Positions 1-7,267 of a DNA stretch of 11,313 nt are shown here, one piece after another. This DNA is from an uncultured Eubacteriales bacterium (GTDB lineage Bacteria; Bacillota; Clostridia; Oscillospirales; Acutalibacteraceae). Within the stretch, counting starts at the first letter, position 1. Every line of letters begins with the position of its first letter. The DNA lies in NCBI GenBank assembly GCA_934476025.1, contig CAKSNI010000017.1, positions 1-11,313 on the forward strand, given 5' to 3'. A model generated the notes under the pieces. It did no database searches and had not been told where the DNA came from. It saw only the letters and a program-made list of their open reading frames with translations. The translations under genes and the position numbers were made by a program.

Positions 1-868
1 CCTGGGTTTTCGGCTTGTCGAATTTTTCCCGCCGGGCCGAGGAAATCCGCATCATTTTGCGAAGCTTCTCCCGGTCACCGTCGCAAAGGGCGGTTCGCAG
101 CGTTTCGAGTTGGGATGAAAATTTGTCAATAGCCGAAAGCAGGGCCGGCCGATTACATAAAAAGAGTTCGCTCCACATATCGTCATTGATCCGGGCAATC
201 CGGGTCAGATCCCGGAAGGAATCCCCGGTGTAGGTTTCCAGCCCCGGAACATCGGTGGCGCACATCAGCGAAACCGCGATGCAGTGGGTCAGCTGGGAAA
301 GAAAGGCGATCATGCGGTCATGTTCGGCTGCCGTCAACTGCGAAATCCGGGAAAACCCGAGAACTTCTCCGAGTTCGGCGCAAAAATCAATGCCCCATTC
401 GGTGTTCTTTTCGGTCGGAACCACAATGTAGTTGGCTCCGGCAAAAACCCGGTCATCACTGAAGGCCACACCGCTGCGTTCCCGGCCGGCCATGGGGTGG
501 GCCGAAACAAATTCCACGCCCGGCGGCATCAGATTCTGCATGGCCGTAACAATGCTTTCCTTTACCCCGGTGACATCGGTGATCAGACAGCCGGGGTGGA
601 ACAGCGCGGCGTTTTCGGCTGTCCAATTCAGCAGAACATGGGGATACAGCGCCAGCACCACAACATCGGCCCAATCGAACAAGGCCTTTTCCGGGGTGGT
701 GCTTCCGGCAGACAAAAACCCATTTTGCAAGGCAAAATCCAGATCTTTTTGTTCTTTGGTTACGGCACGAACTTCGATGCCTTTTCGGGTCAGGGCTTTG
801 GCATAACTGCCCCCCATCAACCCGAGGCCGACAATCAGCACTTTGGTATTTTGGGTGATGTATTTCAT
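1..868 (-). CDS. tyrA: Prephenate dehydrogenase TyrA, partial (C-terminus beyond left edge)
   Basis: NAD(P)-dependent oxidative decarboxylation of prephenate to 4-hydroxyphenylpyruvate, the tyrosine branch. Translating the minus strand from the ATG at 868 gives 289 residues with no stop before the window edge. Visible motifs: a Rossmann nucleotide-binding loop GLGLMGGS (residues 14-21), LITDVTGVK (95-103), the TyrA signature HPMAGRERSG (124-133), a conserved-region His at 195 (SQLTH), and SFRDLTRIAR...MW (217-232) followed by an Asn-Arg pair. Compact TyrA proteins are about 280-300 residues and versions with an ACT domain about 370, so either only a few residues or a whole regulatory domain lies outside. 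The start codon overlaps the aroA stop as ATGA, making tyrA the last visible gene of the operon. The family call is firm; the cofactor preference and C-terminal architecture cannot be read here. Confidence 0.93.
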   Translation of the reverse strand, partial: MKYITQNTKVLIVGLGLMGGSYAKALTRKGIEVRAVTKEQKDLDFALQNGFLSAGSTTPEKALFDWADVVVLALYPHVLLNWTAENAALFHPGCLITDVTGVKESIVTAMQNLMPPGVEFVSAHPMAGRERSGVAFSDDRVFAGANYIVVPTEKNTEWGIDFCAELGEVLGFSRISQLTAAEHDRMIAFLSQLTHCIAVSLMCATDVPGLETYTGDSFRDLTRIARINDDMWSELFLCNRPALLSAIDKFSSQLETLRTALCDGDREKLRKMMRISSARREKFDKPKTQ

Positions 869-2085
869 GAAATCTCTTCTTCCTGTAATAAACGGACTGG
901 GATCGACAGGGCGGAAAGGTTCTCCCAAAAGGACGGCAGACTTTTGGCCACACATTCCGCCCCCAGAATGGTTCCGCCGGTAACGGTGCACACAACGGCC
1001 AGCGACATGGCAATGCGATGATCGTTGTGAGAACAAAGCGCTTCGGTGGGGCAATGAACCCCGCCGGAAACAAAAATTTCGTCTTGCCGCACCGTGACGG
1101 CGACTCCGAATTTGCGTAATTCTTCGGCCATGACCTGCCCCCGGTCGCTTTCCTTCAGGCGCAGACGGCTTGTTTTGGTGAGATGCACTCCGTGGTGCAG
1201 TGCGCCCAGAGCCATCAAAATCGGTGCCAGATCCGGGCAATCCGAAAGATCCAGCGTCGGACATCCCCGGCAAAGCAAAGGAAATTGTTCGGCATAAACC
1301 CGGTCCCCCTGGGCATCCCGATCCGAAAGACCGGTTAAGGCAACGCGGCCGCCAAGGGTATTCAAAGCGGCAAAAAAGGCCGCCGAGGACTGATCCCCCG
1401 GAATGGAAAGGGCCTTTGGAGAAACGGCCCGCTGATTCCCCCGAATCCGGTAGTGGCGGGAATCAAGAACCGTGACCGAAACCCCGAAACGCTTCAGCGC
1501 TTCCAGGGTAAGTTGAACATAGGACTGACTTTGCAGAGGTGTGGTCAGCGTTAAGGAGCTGTCCCCCTTTAGAAAAGGGAGGGCAAAGAAAAGCCCGGTT
1601 AAAAACTGGCTGCTGATATCGCCCGGAAAGGCAAATTCCCCCGGACGCAGTTGGCCGCTGACCGATAGATGGTCGGGGGCTTCCCGAAAGGAAATGCCCT
1701 GATTGCGGCAGATTTCCCGATAAACCGACAGAGGGCGTTCAAAAAGCCGTTCGGCCCCGGTAAAGGTGAAATCTCCCCCGAACCGTAGGGATACCGGCAG
1801 TAAAAAGCGAAGGGTACTGCCGCTTTCCCCGCAATCCAGCCGGGCGGCAGTGACGGCTTTGGAAATGCCGGTGATTTCGGCCGTTTGCCCTTGAAGGAGA
1901 ATACCGGCACCCAGGGCCGACAGACCGCCGAGGGTGGCCGAAACATCCCGGTTGGAATCCAGTGGGGAAAGAAGGGTTTTCCCGTCGGCCAGAGCGGCGC
2001 AGATCAGCAGCCGGTGGGCGATGCTTTTGGAAGCCGGAATACGGACGGTACCGTGGGCGATTCCCTTTTGAATTTGTGCCATCAT
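865..2085 (-). CDS. aroA: 3-phosphoshikimate 1-carboxyvinyltransferase (EPSP synthase)
   Basis: Transfers the enolpyruvyl group of PEP to shikimate-3-phosphate, the sixth shikimate step. It has 406 residues, slightly short for the usual 420-450. Motifs: ASKSIAHR (18-25, substrate Lys20 and Arg25), GESGSTLRF (86-94) at the PEP-site loop, GDISSQ (155-160), PDLAPILMALGA (284-295, with the probable catalytic Asp285), LRLKESDR (308-315) and SHNDHRIAM (352-360). The PEP-loop differs from the NAGTAMR of class I enzymes. Such variation can alter glyphosate sensitivity in this family, but sensitivity cannot be read from sequence. The start is an ATGATG pair (2085 or 2082); ATG 2085 overlaps the aroQ stop as ATGA and has an AAAGGG-like Shine-Dalgarno about 9 nt upstream. 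The 3' end overlaps tyrA by 4 nt. Confidence 0.95.
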   Translation of the reverse strand: MMAQIQKGIAHGTVRIPASKSIAHRLLICAALADGKTLLSPLDSNRDVSATLGGLSALGAGILLQGQTAEITGISKAVTAARLDCGESGSTLRFLLPVSLRFGGDFTFTGAERLFERPLSVYREICRNQGISFREAPDHLSVSGQLRPGEFAFPGDISSQFLTGLFFALPFLKGDSSLTLTTPLQSQSYVQLTLEALKRFGVSVTVLDSRHYRIRGNQRAVSPKALSIPGDQSSAAFFAALNTLGGRVALTGLSDRDAQGDRVYAEQFPLLCRGCPTLDLSDCPDLAPILMALGALHHGVHLTKTSRLRLKESDRGQVMAEELRKFGVAVTVRQDEIFVSGGVHCPTEALCSHNDHRIAMSLAVVCTVTGGTILGAECVAKSLPSFWENLSALSIPVRLLQEEEIS

Positions 2086-2525
2086 GCCTTTTCACCCTTT
2101 GCGTGTTCCATGAGCAGATCCATGGCACGGCAGTATCCGTCGGTTCCGAGCCCGGCAAACCAGCCGATGCAGGCCGGGCGGATATAGCTGACCTGACGGA
2201 AATCCTCCCGCGAGGAAACATCGGAAATGTGTACCTCCACCGTGGGAATCCCGACGGCCTTGACGGCATCGGGGATGGCGACGCTGGTATGGGTGTAGCC
2301 GCCCGGATTGATGACAATTCCGTCAACTTTTTGGTAGGCGCGCTGAATTTCGTCTACCAGATCCCCTTCGTGGTTGGATTGATAAAAGGTAACCAGAACC
2401 CCTTTTTCTTCGGCATAACGGCGGATTTTCCGCAGCAGGTCCTCGTAGGTTTCCCGGCCGTAAATATCCGGTTCGCGAATGCCGAGCATATTGAGATTCG
2501 GACCGTTGATCACGAGAATTTTCAT
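2082..2525 (-). CDS. aroQ: Type II 3-dehydroquinate dehydratase
   Basis: Dehydrates 3-dehydroquinate to 3-dehydroshikimate, the third shikimate step, as a small dodecamer-forming enzyme. The length of 147 residues is typical of type II enzymes. Motifs: INGPNLNMLG (6-15), the flexible-loop Arg17, the catalytic Tyr22 in DIYG, QSNHEG (49-54), INPGGYTHTS (72-81; Asn73 and His79 region), EVHISD (97-102; proton-donor His99) and SREDFR (105-110). These exclude the unrelated type I aldolase-like enzyme. The ATG overlaps the stop of the aroE-aroK gene (ATGA) and the stop overlaps the aroA start (ATGA), so it sits in a chain of translational coupling. The symbol aroQ here means dehydroquinase, not AroQ-class chorismate mutase. 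Confidence 0.97.
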   Translation of the reverse strand: MKILVINGPNLNMLGIREPDIYGRETYEDLLRKIRRYAEEKGVLVTFYQSNHEGDLVDEIQRAYQKVDGIVINPGGYTHTSVAIPDAVKAVGIPTVEVHISDVSSREDFRQVSYIRPACIGWFAGLGTDGYCRAMDLLMEHAKGEKA

Positions 2526-3790
2526 AAAGTTTCCCTCTTTTCTTCCACCCGTCCGGCCGATTCCAGTTCGGCAATCAACCGGTTCAGGGTTGGTAAAACG
2601 CCGTTTTCCGGCCGCAGAATCAAATCAGCTGCCTGTCGATACAGCGGCAAACGCTGCCGGTATTTCTCCGCCATTGCCTTGGGCGTGGCGGTCAGCGGAC
2701 GGCCGGGCAACACTCCGATTTCTTCCGGAGTGCGGTCCAGAAAAATCAAAAAACCGTTGCGCCGCAAAAGGCGGATATTTTCCGGGTTCAGTACGGCTCC
2801 ACCGCCGGTGGCCAAAACCGTTCCGCTTTGTGCGGCCGCTTCGGCCAGAACCGCCGATTCCTTTTGCCGGAAGTCGGCCTCGCCGCAGCGCCGCAAATAG
2901 TCGGGAATGCTGCCGAATTTTTCTTCGAACATTCGGTCGCTGTCGGTAAAGGACAGCCCGAGCCGACGGGCAAGCTGAAGCCCGAGGGTGGTTTTTCCGC
3001 TGCCGGGCATTCCGATGAGAACCAGGTTTTGTTTTTGCATCAGTATGCGGCGGTACACCCGATCGGTTTGCTGCGTCAGCCCGGTCTTTCCGGTAAACAG
3101 TTCGGCGGCAGCAGCGGCCTGAGCCACCAGCATATACAATCCGCCGGCCGCCGGGATTCCCCGGTCGGTGGCACTGCGAATCAGATCGGTGGTCAGCGGA
3201 TGATAAACGGCGTCCAGCACGCCGACCACCGCCGGGAAACGGCTCAAATCCACCGGGCTGGCATTCTCGTTCGGGAACATTCCCACCGGAGTGGTATTGA
3301 GAAAAACTTCAATCTGCGAACGCATTTCATCCAGGGTTTCATAGGAAATTTCGCCGTCTTGCGGATGGCGGGAAACCGTCAAAATGCGGGAGGCCTGCCC
3401 ATTTTGGACTACGGCCCGGGCCGTTTTGGCGGTGCCGCCGGAACCGAGAATGGCAACGGTTTTTCCGGCAAGGGAAATCCCGGCTTTTTGGCAGAGCCGG
3501 CCCATCCCGATAAAATCCGTGTTGTAGCCGTACAGTTTTCCGTCGCGGTTGAGAATGGTGTTGACGGCACCGATTTTTGCCGCTTCTTCGGAAATTTCAC
3601 TCAAATAGGGGATGACCGTTTGTTTATACGGGATTGTGACATTGATGCCGCGAAAGTTTCGTTCGGTTAAAAAGGCATCGATCCGGTCTTTCGGAATTTC
3701 TTTTAAACAGTAGTTATAATCGGCCAGCAGCCGGTGAATTTCCACCGAGTAACTGTGACCGAGTTTTTCTCCGATGCATCCGTATTCCAT
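2522..3790 (-). CDS. aroE-aroK: Bifunctional shikimate dehydrogenase / shikimate kinase (AroE-AroK fusion)
   Basis: A single 422-codon frame carrying two consecutive shikimate enzymes. Residues 1 to about 250 are shikimate dehydrogenase (3-dehydroshikimate to shikimate, NADPH): GHSYS substrate motif (11-15), NVTIPYK with catalytic Lys56, GAVNTI (74-79), GYNTD with Asp92, nucleotide loop GSGGTAKTA (116-124), NTTPVGM (165-171), DAVYHP (193-198) and GGLYMLVAQ (216-224). Residues about 255-415 are shikimate kinase (shikimate to shikimate-3-phosphate): Walker A GMPGSGKT (260-267), DSD (283-285), GEADFR with Arg308, TGGGAV (328-333), lid GRPL (363-366) and RLPLY (380-384). All catalytic landmarks of both halves are present, and the linker (about 242-255) is short. 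There is no internal stop or obvious second start. The 3-nt gap from aroC, with AAGGAG in the aroC tail, provides its ribosome-binding site. Confidence 0.95.
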   Translation of the reverse strand: MEYGCIGEKLGHSYSVEIHRLLADYNYCLKEIPKDRIDAFLTERNFRGINVTIPYKQTVIPYLSEISEEAAKIGAVNTILNRDGKLYGYNTDFIGMGRLCQKAGISLAGKTVAILGSGGTAKTARAVVQNGQASRILTVSRHPQDGEISYETLDEMRSQIEVFLNTTPVGMFPNENASPVDLSRFPAVVGVLDAVYHPLTTDLIRSATDRGIPAAGGLYMLVAQAAAAAELFTGKTGLTQQTDRVYRRILMQKQNLVLIGMPGSGKTTLGLQLARRLGLSFTDSDRMFEEKFGSIPDYLRRCGEADFRQKESAVLAEAAAQSGTVLATGGGAVLNPENIRLLRRNGFLIFLDRTPEEIGVLPGRPLTATPKAMAEKYRQRLPLYRQAADLILRPENGVLPTLNRLIAELESAGRVEEKRETL

Positions 3791-3793
3791 AGA

Positions 3794-4897
3794 TTACTCC
3801 TTCCCGGCCAGCCAGTCGGTGCCGAACCGAACCGTGAGCAGATCGGATAGGGAAATAGCCGTCATGGCATCGACAACCGCCTTGGCACGGTGCACAACGC
3901 AGGGGTCGTGCCGCCCGGTAATGGTAAGAGTGACATTTTCGCCGGTGATAAAATTGACCGACGGCTGCGGCTTTGCAATGGAGGGGGTCGGTTTAACGGC
4001 ACAACGGAAGAGCAGCGGCATTCCGTTGGAGATTCCGCCGCCGATTCCGCCCATGTGATTGGTGGCGGTTACTACGGTTCCGTCTTGCATTCGATAGGCA
4101 TCATTGACCTGACCGGCCCGGGCATCTGCCAGGGCAAAACCGTCGCCGAATTCCACCCCTTTCACGGCCGGAATGCTGAACAGTGCGTGGGAAAGAACGC
4201 TTTCCAGGCTGTCGAACCAGGGTTCTCCCACTCCGGCCGGAAGCCCGACCACCGCGGTTTCCAAAACACCGCCCACGCTGTCACAATCGGCCTTGGCCTG
4301 CAGAATGGCCTGTCGCATCGCCTCGCCTGCCGTGGCGTTTAAAACCGGGAAGGCGCTGTGGGCAAGCTGTTCGGCCTGAGGCAAAATGGCGGAAAAATCA
4401 AAGGAAGTATCGGCAATGCCGGCGATTTTCTGAATATGGGTCGCAAGAACAATCCCCCGTTTTTGCAGAGCCGACTGAAGAATCGCGCCGGCTGCTACCA
4501 GGGGAGCGGTGATGCGGCCGCTGAAATGACCGCCTCCGTTCGGATCGGAAAAACCGTGGTACTTGCAAAAGGCGGGGTAATCGCAATGAGCCGGACGGGC
4601 TTTTTGGGCCAAATCCGAATAATCCCGGCTTTTTTTGTCCTGATTGGGAATCAGAAGGCACAAAGGCGTTCCGGTGGTTTTCCCTTGATAAACGCCGCTT
4701 TCAATGATCAGAGGGTCCGGTTCTCGGCGTGCGGTGGACAGATCGCCCGAAGGGCGGCGAAGGGCCAGTTTTTCGGCGATTTCGGCTTCATTCACCGGAA
4801 TTCCCGGGGCAAGCCCGTCCAGTACGGCTCCGACAGCCGGACCGTGGCTTTCCCCAAACAGGGTGACGGTAAGAGCATTTCCGAATGTATTTTTCAT
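3794..4897 (-). CDS. aroC: Chorismate synthase
   Basis: FMN-dependent trans-1,4 elimination of phosphate from EPSP to give chorismate, the last common step. The length of 367 residues is normal. Motifs: GESHGPAVGAVLDG (15-28, His18), RRPSG (47-51), ARPAHCDY with His104 (100-107), GGGHFSGR (121-128) in place of the commoner Ser/Ala-Arg-Glu-Thr-type loop, TNHMGGIGGGISNG (279-292), VKPTPSI (301-307) and GRHDPCVVHRA (328-338). The ATG at 4897 overlaps the aroB TGA (ATGA), so translation is probably coupled to aroB. It ends with TAA 3 nt before the aroE-aroK start. Confidence 0.96.
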   Translation of the reverse strand: MKNTFGNALTVTLFGESHGPAVGAVLDGLAPGIPVNEAEIAEKLALRRPSGDLSTARREPDPLIIESGVYQGKTTGTPLCLLIPNQDKKSRDYSDLAQKARPAHCDYPAFCKYHGFSDPNGGGHFSGRITAPLVAAGAILQSALQKRGIVLATHIQKIAGIADTSFDFSAILPQAEQLAHSAFPVLNATAGEAMRQAILQAKADCDSVGGVLETAVVGLPAGVGEPWFDSLESVLSHALFSIPAVKGVEFGDGFALADARAGQVNDAYRMQDGTVVTATNHMGGIGGGISNGMPLLFRCAVKPTPSIAKPQPSVNFITGENVTLTITGRHDPCVVHRAKAVVDAMTAISLSDLLTVRFGTDWLAGKE

Positions 4898-5925
4898 GAC
4901 AGAGAAAGCACCTCCCGGCAGGAATCGGCTATTTCTTCCGGCGTCATTAGCCGGGTTTCATAGCTTCCGATTTTTGGAACCCGGATTACCGTAACGGTGC
5001 CGTCGCCGGCTTTTTTATCGTGGGAAATCGCTTCGATCAGGCAGTCCCGACGGCAGCGGTAGGCTGTCGGCAGATCCAGCCGGTGCAGCTGTTTGGCCAG
5101 GCGTTCCCGGACTTCGCCTTCGGTGACGCACAACATACCGATGCCCACGCATTCCCCGTGCAAAAGCGGAAAGGCCTCCCGGGAGCTCAGGCTTTCAATG
5201 GCGTGGCCGACGGTGTGCCCGAAGTTGAGAATTTTCCGCAGCCCGGCTTCCTTTTCATCCCGGGAAACCACATCGGTCTTCACCTTCAGCGCCCGGAGGA
5301 TGATTTCTTCCATATCCATCGGATGTTCAAAGGATTCAAACTTTTTAAACGATTCGGCATCCGAAGTGGCAAACATTTTGAGCGCTTCGGCCAGTCCGCA
5401 GCCTGTTTGACGGGAATCCAGCGTTTTCAGAACCTGCGGATCGATGAGAACCCCTTTGGGCTGATAGAATGCCCCGACCAGATTTTTGTATCCGGCAAAA
5501 TCGATGGCAACTTTGCCGCCTACCGAGGAATCTACCTGAGAAAGCAGGGTAGTGGGAATGTTGTAAAAATCAATGCCGCGCATATAAGCAGCGGCGGCAA
5601 AACCGCCCAGGTCGCCGATTACACCGCCGCCGACGGCAATCAGCCGGTCTTTGCGGTCAAATCCGAGATCTACCAGCGTTTTCAGCACCCGGAAAAGGGT
5701 TTCGGGACATTTATTCTGTTCCCCCGAAGGAAGCCGCAAAATGTGAGCCTTTTTGCAAAGGGCGGCGACGGTTTCGGCATAAACGGCCGGAACCCCTTCA
5801 TCGGTCAGAATCAGACTTCGGTTGCCCGTCCCGAAAAGCTCGGCGGCTTTGGAGAGCGCCCCGTTTTCTACGGTAATCGGATAGGATTTTTCCGTTTCTT
5901 TGAGATGTACGGTCAAAACGGACAT
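4894..5925 (-). CDS. aroB: 3-dehydroquinate synthase
   Basis: NAD+- and metal-dependent cyclisation of DAHP to 3-dehydroquinate, the first step after DAHP synthase. It has 343 residues from ATG 5925. Motifs: PSGEQNK (66-72), GGGVIGDLGGF (99-109), RGIDFYNIPTTLLSQ (116-130), VDSSVGGK (131-138), YKNLVGAFYQP (146-156), the metal ligands Glu180 (GLAEALK), His237 (NFGHTVGHA) and His256 (LLHGE), and HDKK (302-305). A GTG three codons upstream (5934) is in frame. I prefer the ATG because the AAGGAAG Shine-Dalgarno lies 8 nt before it and would overlap the GTG. It follows pheA by 18 nt and overlaps aroC by 4 nt. Confidence 0.94.
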   Translation of the reverse strand: MSVLTVHLKETEKSYPITVENGALSKAAELFGTGNRSLILTDEGVPAVYAETVAALCKKAHILRLPSGEQNKCPETLFRVLKTLVDLGFDRKDRLIAVGGGVIGDLGGFAAAAYMRGIDFYNIPTTLLSQVDSSVGGKVAIDFAGYKNLVGAFYQPKGVLIDPQVLKTLDSRQTGCGLAEALKMFATSDAESFKKFESFEHPMDMEEIILRALKVKTDVVSRDEKEAGLRKILNFGHTVGHAIESLSSREAFPLLHGECVGIGMLCVTEGEVRERLAKQLHRLDLPTAYRCRRDCLIEAISHDKKAGDGTVTVIRVPKIGSYETRLMTPEEIADSCREVLSLS

Positions 5926-5933
5926 AGGGATCA

Positions 5934-5940
5934 CTTCCTT
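5934..5940 (-). promoter_or_regulatory. Shine-Dalgarno that decides the aroB start
   Basis: AAGGAAG on the minus strand, just after the pheA stop. Eight nt separate it from ATG 5925, which is normal spacing. Its last base is the G of an in-frame GTG at 5934, so that codon cannot be served by this site. This supports ATG 5925 as the aroB start. Confidence 0.6.
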
Positions 5941-5943
5941 TCC

Positions 5944-7038
5944 TCAGACATTGCTCAAAAGTTTTTCTTCATAAAAGCTTCCCAGCAGCCTTACGGTATT
6001 GCAAACGGTTTTCAGATCGGTCAGCATCAGACGGCCGTTCTCGCCGCCGATATTGCCGTCACCCTCGGTGTAAAAGAAATACGACCAGTTTTCCTGCCCG
6101 GTGGGATGGCTTTTCAGACATTTCAGGTTAAAATGATTGCGGCTGATGATGGTGATGGCCTTTTCCAGCGCGCCCGGTTCGTTTTTGGTGCTGAACAGCA
6201 GGACAAAATGCCGGTCACGGGGATGAACTTCACAGGGGCAGGGAGAAAAAACGGCAAACCGGGTGGTGTTGTCTTTGCTTTCATTGATACCCGAACGAAG
6301 CACCGAAAGCCCGTAGATTTCCGCCGCCTTCCCCGAAGCGATGACCGCCACATCCCGCTGCTGCTGTTCTTGGAGCGATTGAGCCGCCAGGGCGGTATTT
6401 ACGGTGGGAACCAGCTGCCAGTCGTGTTCGCTCAAAAAGGGCATACACTGGGAAATGGCCTGCGGATGGCTGCGGACCTCCCGGATATCCGAAAGTTTGA
6501 CCCCGGGGAGAGCCAAAAGGCTTTGAGTCAGCGGCAGATCATAGATTCCGCTGATGGAAAGGGTGCCCTTGTAGGCCAAATCCATCACCCCGGAAACATC
6601 GCCGACATAACTGTTTTCAATGGGAAGCACCGCACAGTTGCACTCCCCGGTTTCCGCCTTGCGGTAAGCCCCGGCAAAATCCGGGCAGGAAACCGTTTCG
6701 GCACTTTCGAAAATCAGGGAAGCGGCCAGATGGGCAAAAGCTCCCGGTACGCCGCTGTAGGCCACCGTCATCTTTTCAAGCAGCAGTTTCTGATAGAGTT
6801 TGGACTGCCGGACGGTTTCTTTTAAAAAGGAAAGATAGTACGGCCGGTACAAAGGATTGACCTGCCCGGCACGCGAAGAAAACAGCTGTTCCTCCCGAAC
6901 TTTATCTTCCACCGGCAGCCCGTGTTCCTTTTTAAAGGCCGCGACGGATTCGGCCGCTTTCATGCGCTGAACAAACAGTTCGGCCATTTGTCGGTCGGTT
7001 TCGTCGATGGTTTTTCGGGCCTGTTCCAAGAGATCCAT
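5944..7038 (-). CDS. pheA: Bifunctional chorismate mutase / prephenate dehydratase (P-protein)
   Basis: Converts chorismate to prephenate and then to phenylpyruvate, the phenylalanine branch. The 364 residues comprise three domains. An AroQ-class all-helical chorismate mutase (about 1-85) has Arg8, Arg25, Lys36, Arg48 and Glu49 where the family has its active-site charges. A prephenate dehydratase (about 90-270) has LPIENS (138-143), SHPQAISQC (190-198) and NTTRF (257-261), the catalytic Thr-Arg-Phe. An ACT domain (about 277-355) has GALE (289-292). The Phe-binding ESRP motif of well-studied P-proteins reads KSHP here (309-312). AAAGGA lies about 9 nt before ATG 7038. It is the first enzyme gene of the operon, directly behind the leader-peptide attenuator. 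Confidence 0.95.
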   Translation of the reverse strand: MDLLEQARKTIDETDRQMAELFVQRMKAAESVAAFKKEHGLPVEDKVREEQLFSSRAGQVNPLYRPYYLSFLKETVRQSKLYQKLLLEKMTVAYSGVPGAFAHLAASLIFESAETVSCPDFAGAYRKAETGECNCAVLPIENSYVGDVSGVMDLAYKGTLSISGIYDLPLTQSLLALPGVKLSDIREVRSHPQAISQCMPFLSEHDWQLVPTVNTALAAQSLQEQQQRDVAVIASGKAAEIYGLSVLRSGINESKDNTTRFAVFSPCPCEVHPRDRHFVLLFSTKNEPGALEKAITIISRNHFNLKCLKSHPTGQENWSYFFYTEGDGNIGGENGRLMLTDLKTVCNTVRLLGSFYEEKLLSNV

Positions 7039-7063
7039 ATTTTTTCATCCTTTCGTAAAGTAC

Positions 7064-7114
7064 CAAAAACAAAAAGTCCGCAAACAGAACCACGGGGAAC
7101 TGTCGGCGGACTTT
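7064..7114 (-). terminator. Rho-independent attenuator terminator upstream of pheA
   Basis: In the minus-strand transcript AAAGUCCGC (7114-7106) pairs perfectly over 9 bp with GCGGACUUU (7081-7073). A second inner helix (ACAG/CUGU plus CC/GG around a CCGU loop) stacks inside. The stem runs directly into UU-G-UUUUU. It lies between the leader-peptide stop (7163) and pheA (7038) with no gene end for it to serve, so it is best read as a conditional terminator. Its 5' arm is shared with the competing antiterminator. Confidence 0.85.
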
Positions 7115-7188
7115 CTCAATTTTCACATTGCCTGACGGACAAACAAAAAACTGCCATCGCAATCAGTCGGAAACAACAGAAAGACCGC
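7106..7188 (-). promoter_or_regulatory. Candidate antiterminator helix of the Phe/Tyr attenuator
   Basis: GCGGUCUUUCU (7188-7178), located in leader codons 14-17, can pair with AGAAAGUCCGC (7116-7106) at 10 of 11 positions, the one mismatch being U-U. The latter segment contains the whole 5' arm of the terminator, so the two helices exclude each other. The upstream arm begins 7 nt after the third Tyr codon, where a ribosome stalled on the Tyr run should leave it free. It closely copies the terminator 3' arm (GCGGUCUUU against GCGGACUUU). A protector helix that would block it is also possible: AGAAAGGC in the leader Shine-Dalgarno region (7250-7243) with GUCUUUCU (7185-7178), 8 bp including one G-U. 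Pairing was done by eye, without energies. Confidence 0.7.
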
Positions 7189-7231
7189 TTTGATGGTAGT
7201 AATAAAATCGAACGGTAACAAAACGAGCCAT
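7163..7231 (-). CDS. Phe/Tyr-rich leader peptide of the aromatic operon
   Basis: A 22-codon frame with ATG at 7231 and TGA at 7163-7165. The peptide begins MARFVTVRFYYYHQSG. Phe is at codons 4 and 9 and three Tyr are at codons 10-12 (UAU UAC UAC, 7204-7196); there is no Trp. A purine-rich AAAGGCAGG precedes the ATG by about 8 nt, and a GTG lies directly before the ATG in frame. It starts about 30 nt after the predicted transcription start and is followed by a hairpin terminator and then pheA. These are the marks of a ribosome-stalling leader for genes making Phe and Tyr, as known from the enterobacterial phe, trp and his leaders. The peptide itself probably has no function apart from its translation. 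Gene finders would usually miss it because of its length. Confidence 0.8.
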   Translation of the reverse strand: MARFVTVRFYYYHQSGLSVVSD

Positions 7232-7267
7232 CACGGGTTCCTGCCTTTCTTTTCTGAATCTATCCGT

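Noticed and set aside
284..1021. Plus-strand open frames opposite tyrA and aroA
   Set aside because: Shadows of the minus-strand genes, which carry conserved motifs throughout.
5020..6825. 601-codon open frame on the plus strand
   Set aside because: It lies antisense across aroB and pheA, both of which have full motif support. The long frame is a by-product of their codon bias, and its translation resembles no protein.
7039..7163. T-box riboswitch upstream of pheA
   Set aside because: UGGUAC occurs near 7063, but after the terminator and not within an AGGGUGGNACCGCG-type motif. There is no specifier-loop architecture, and the leader peptide explains the region better.
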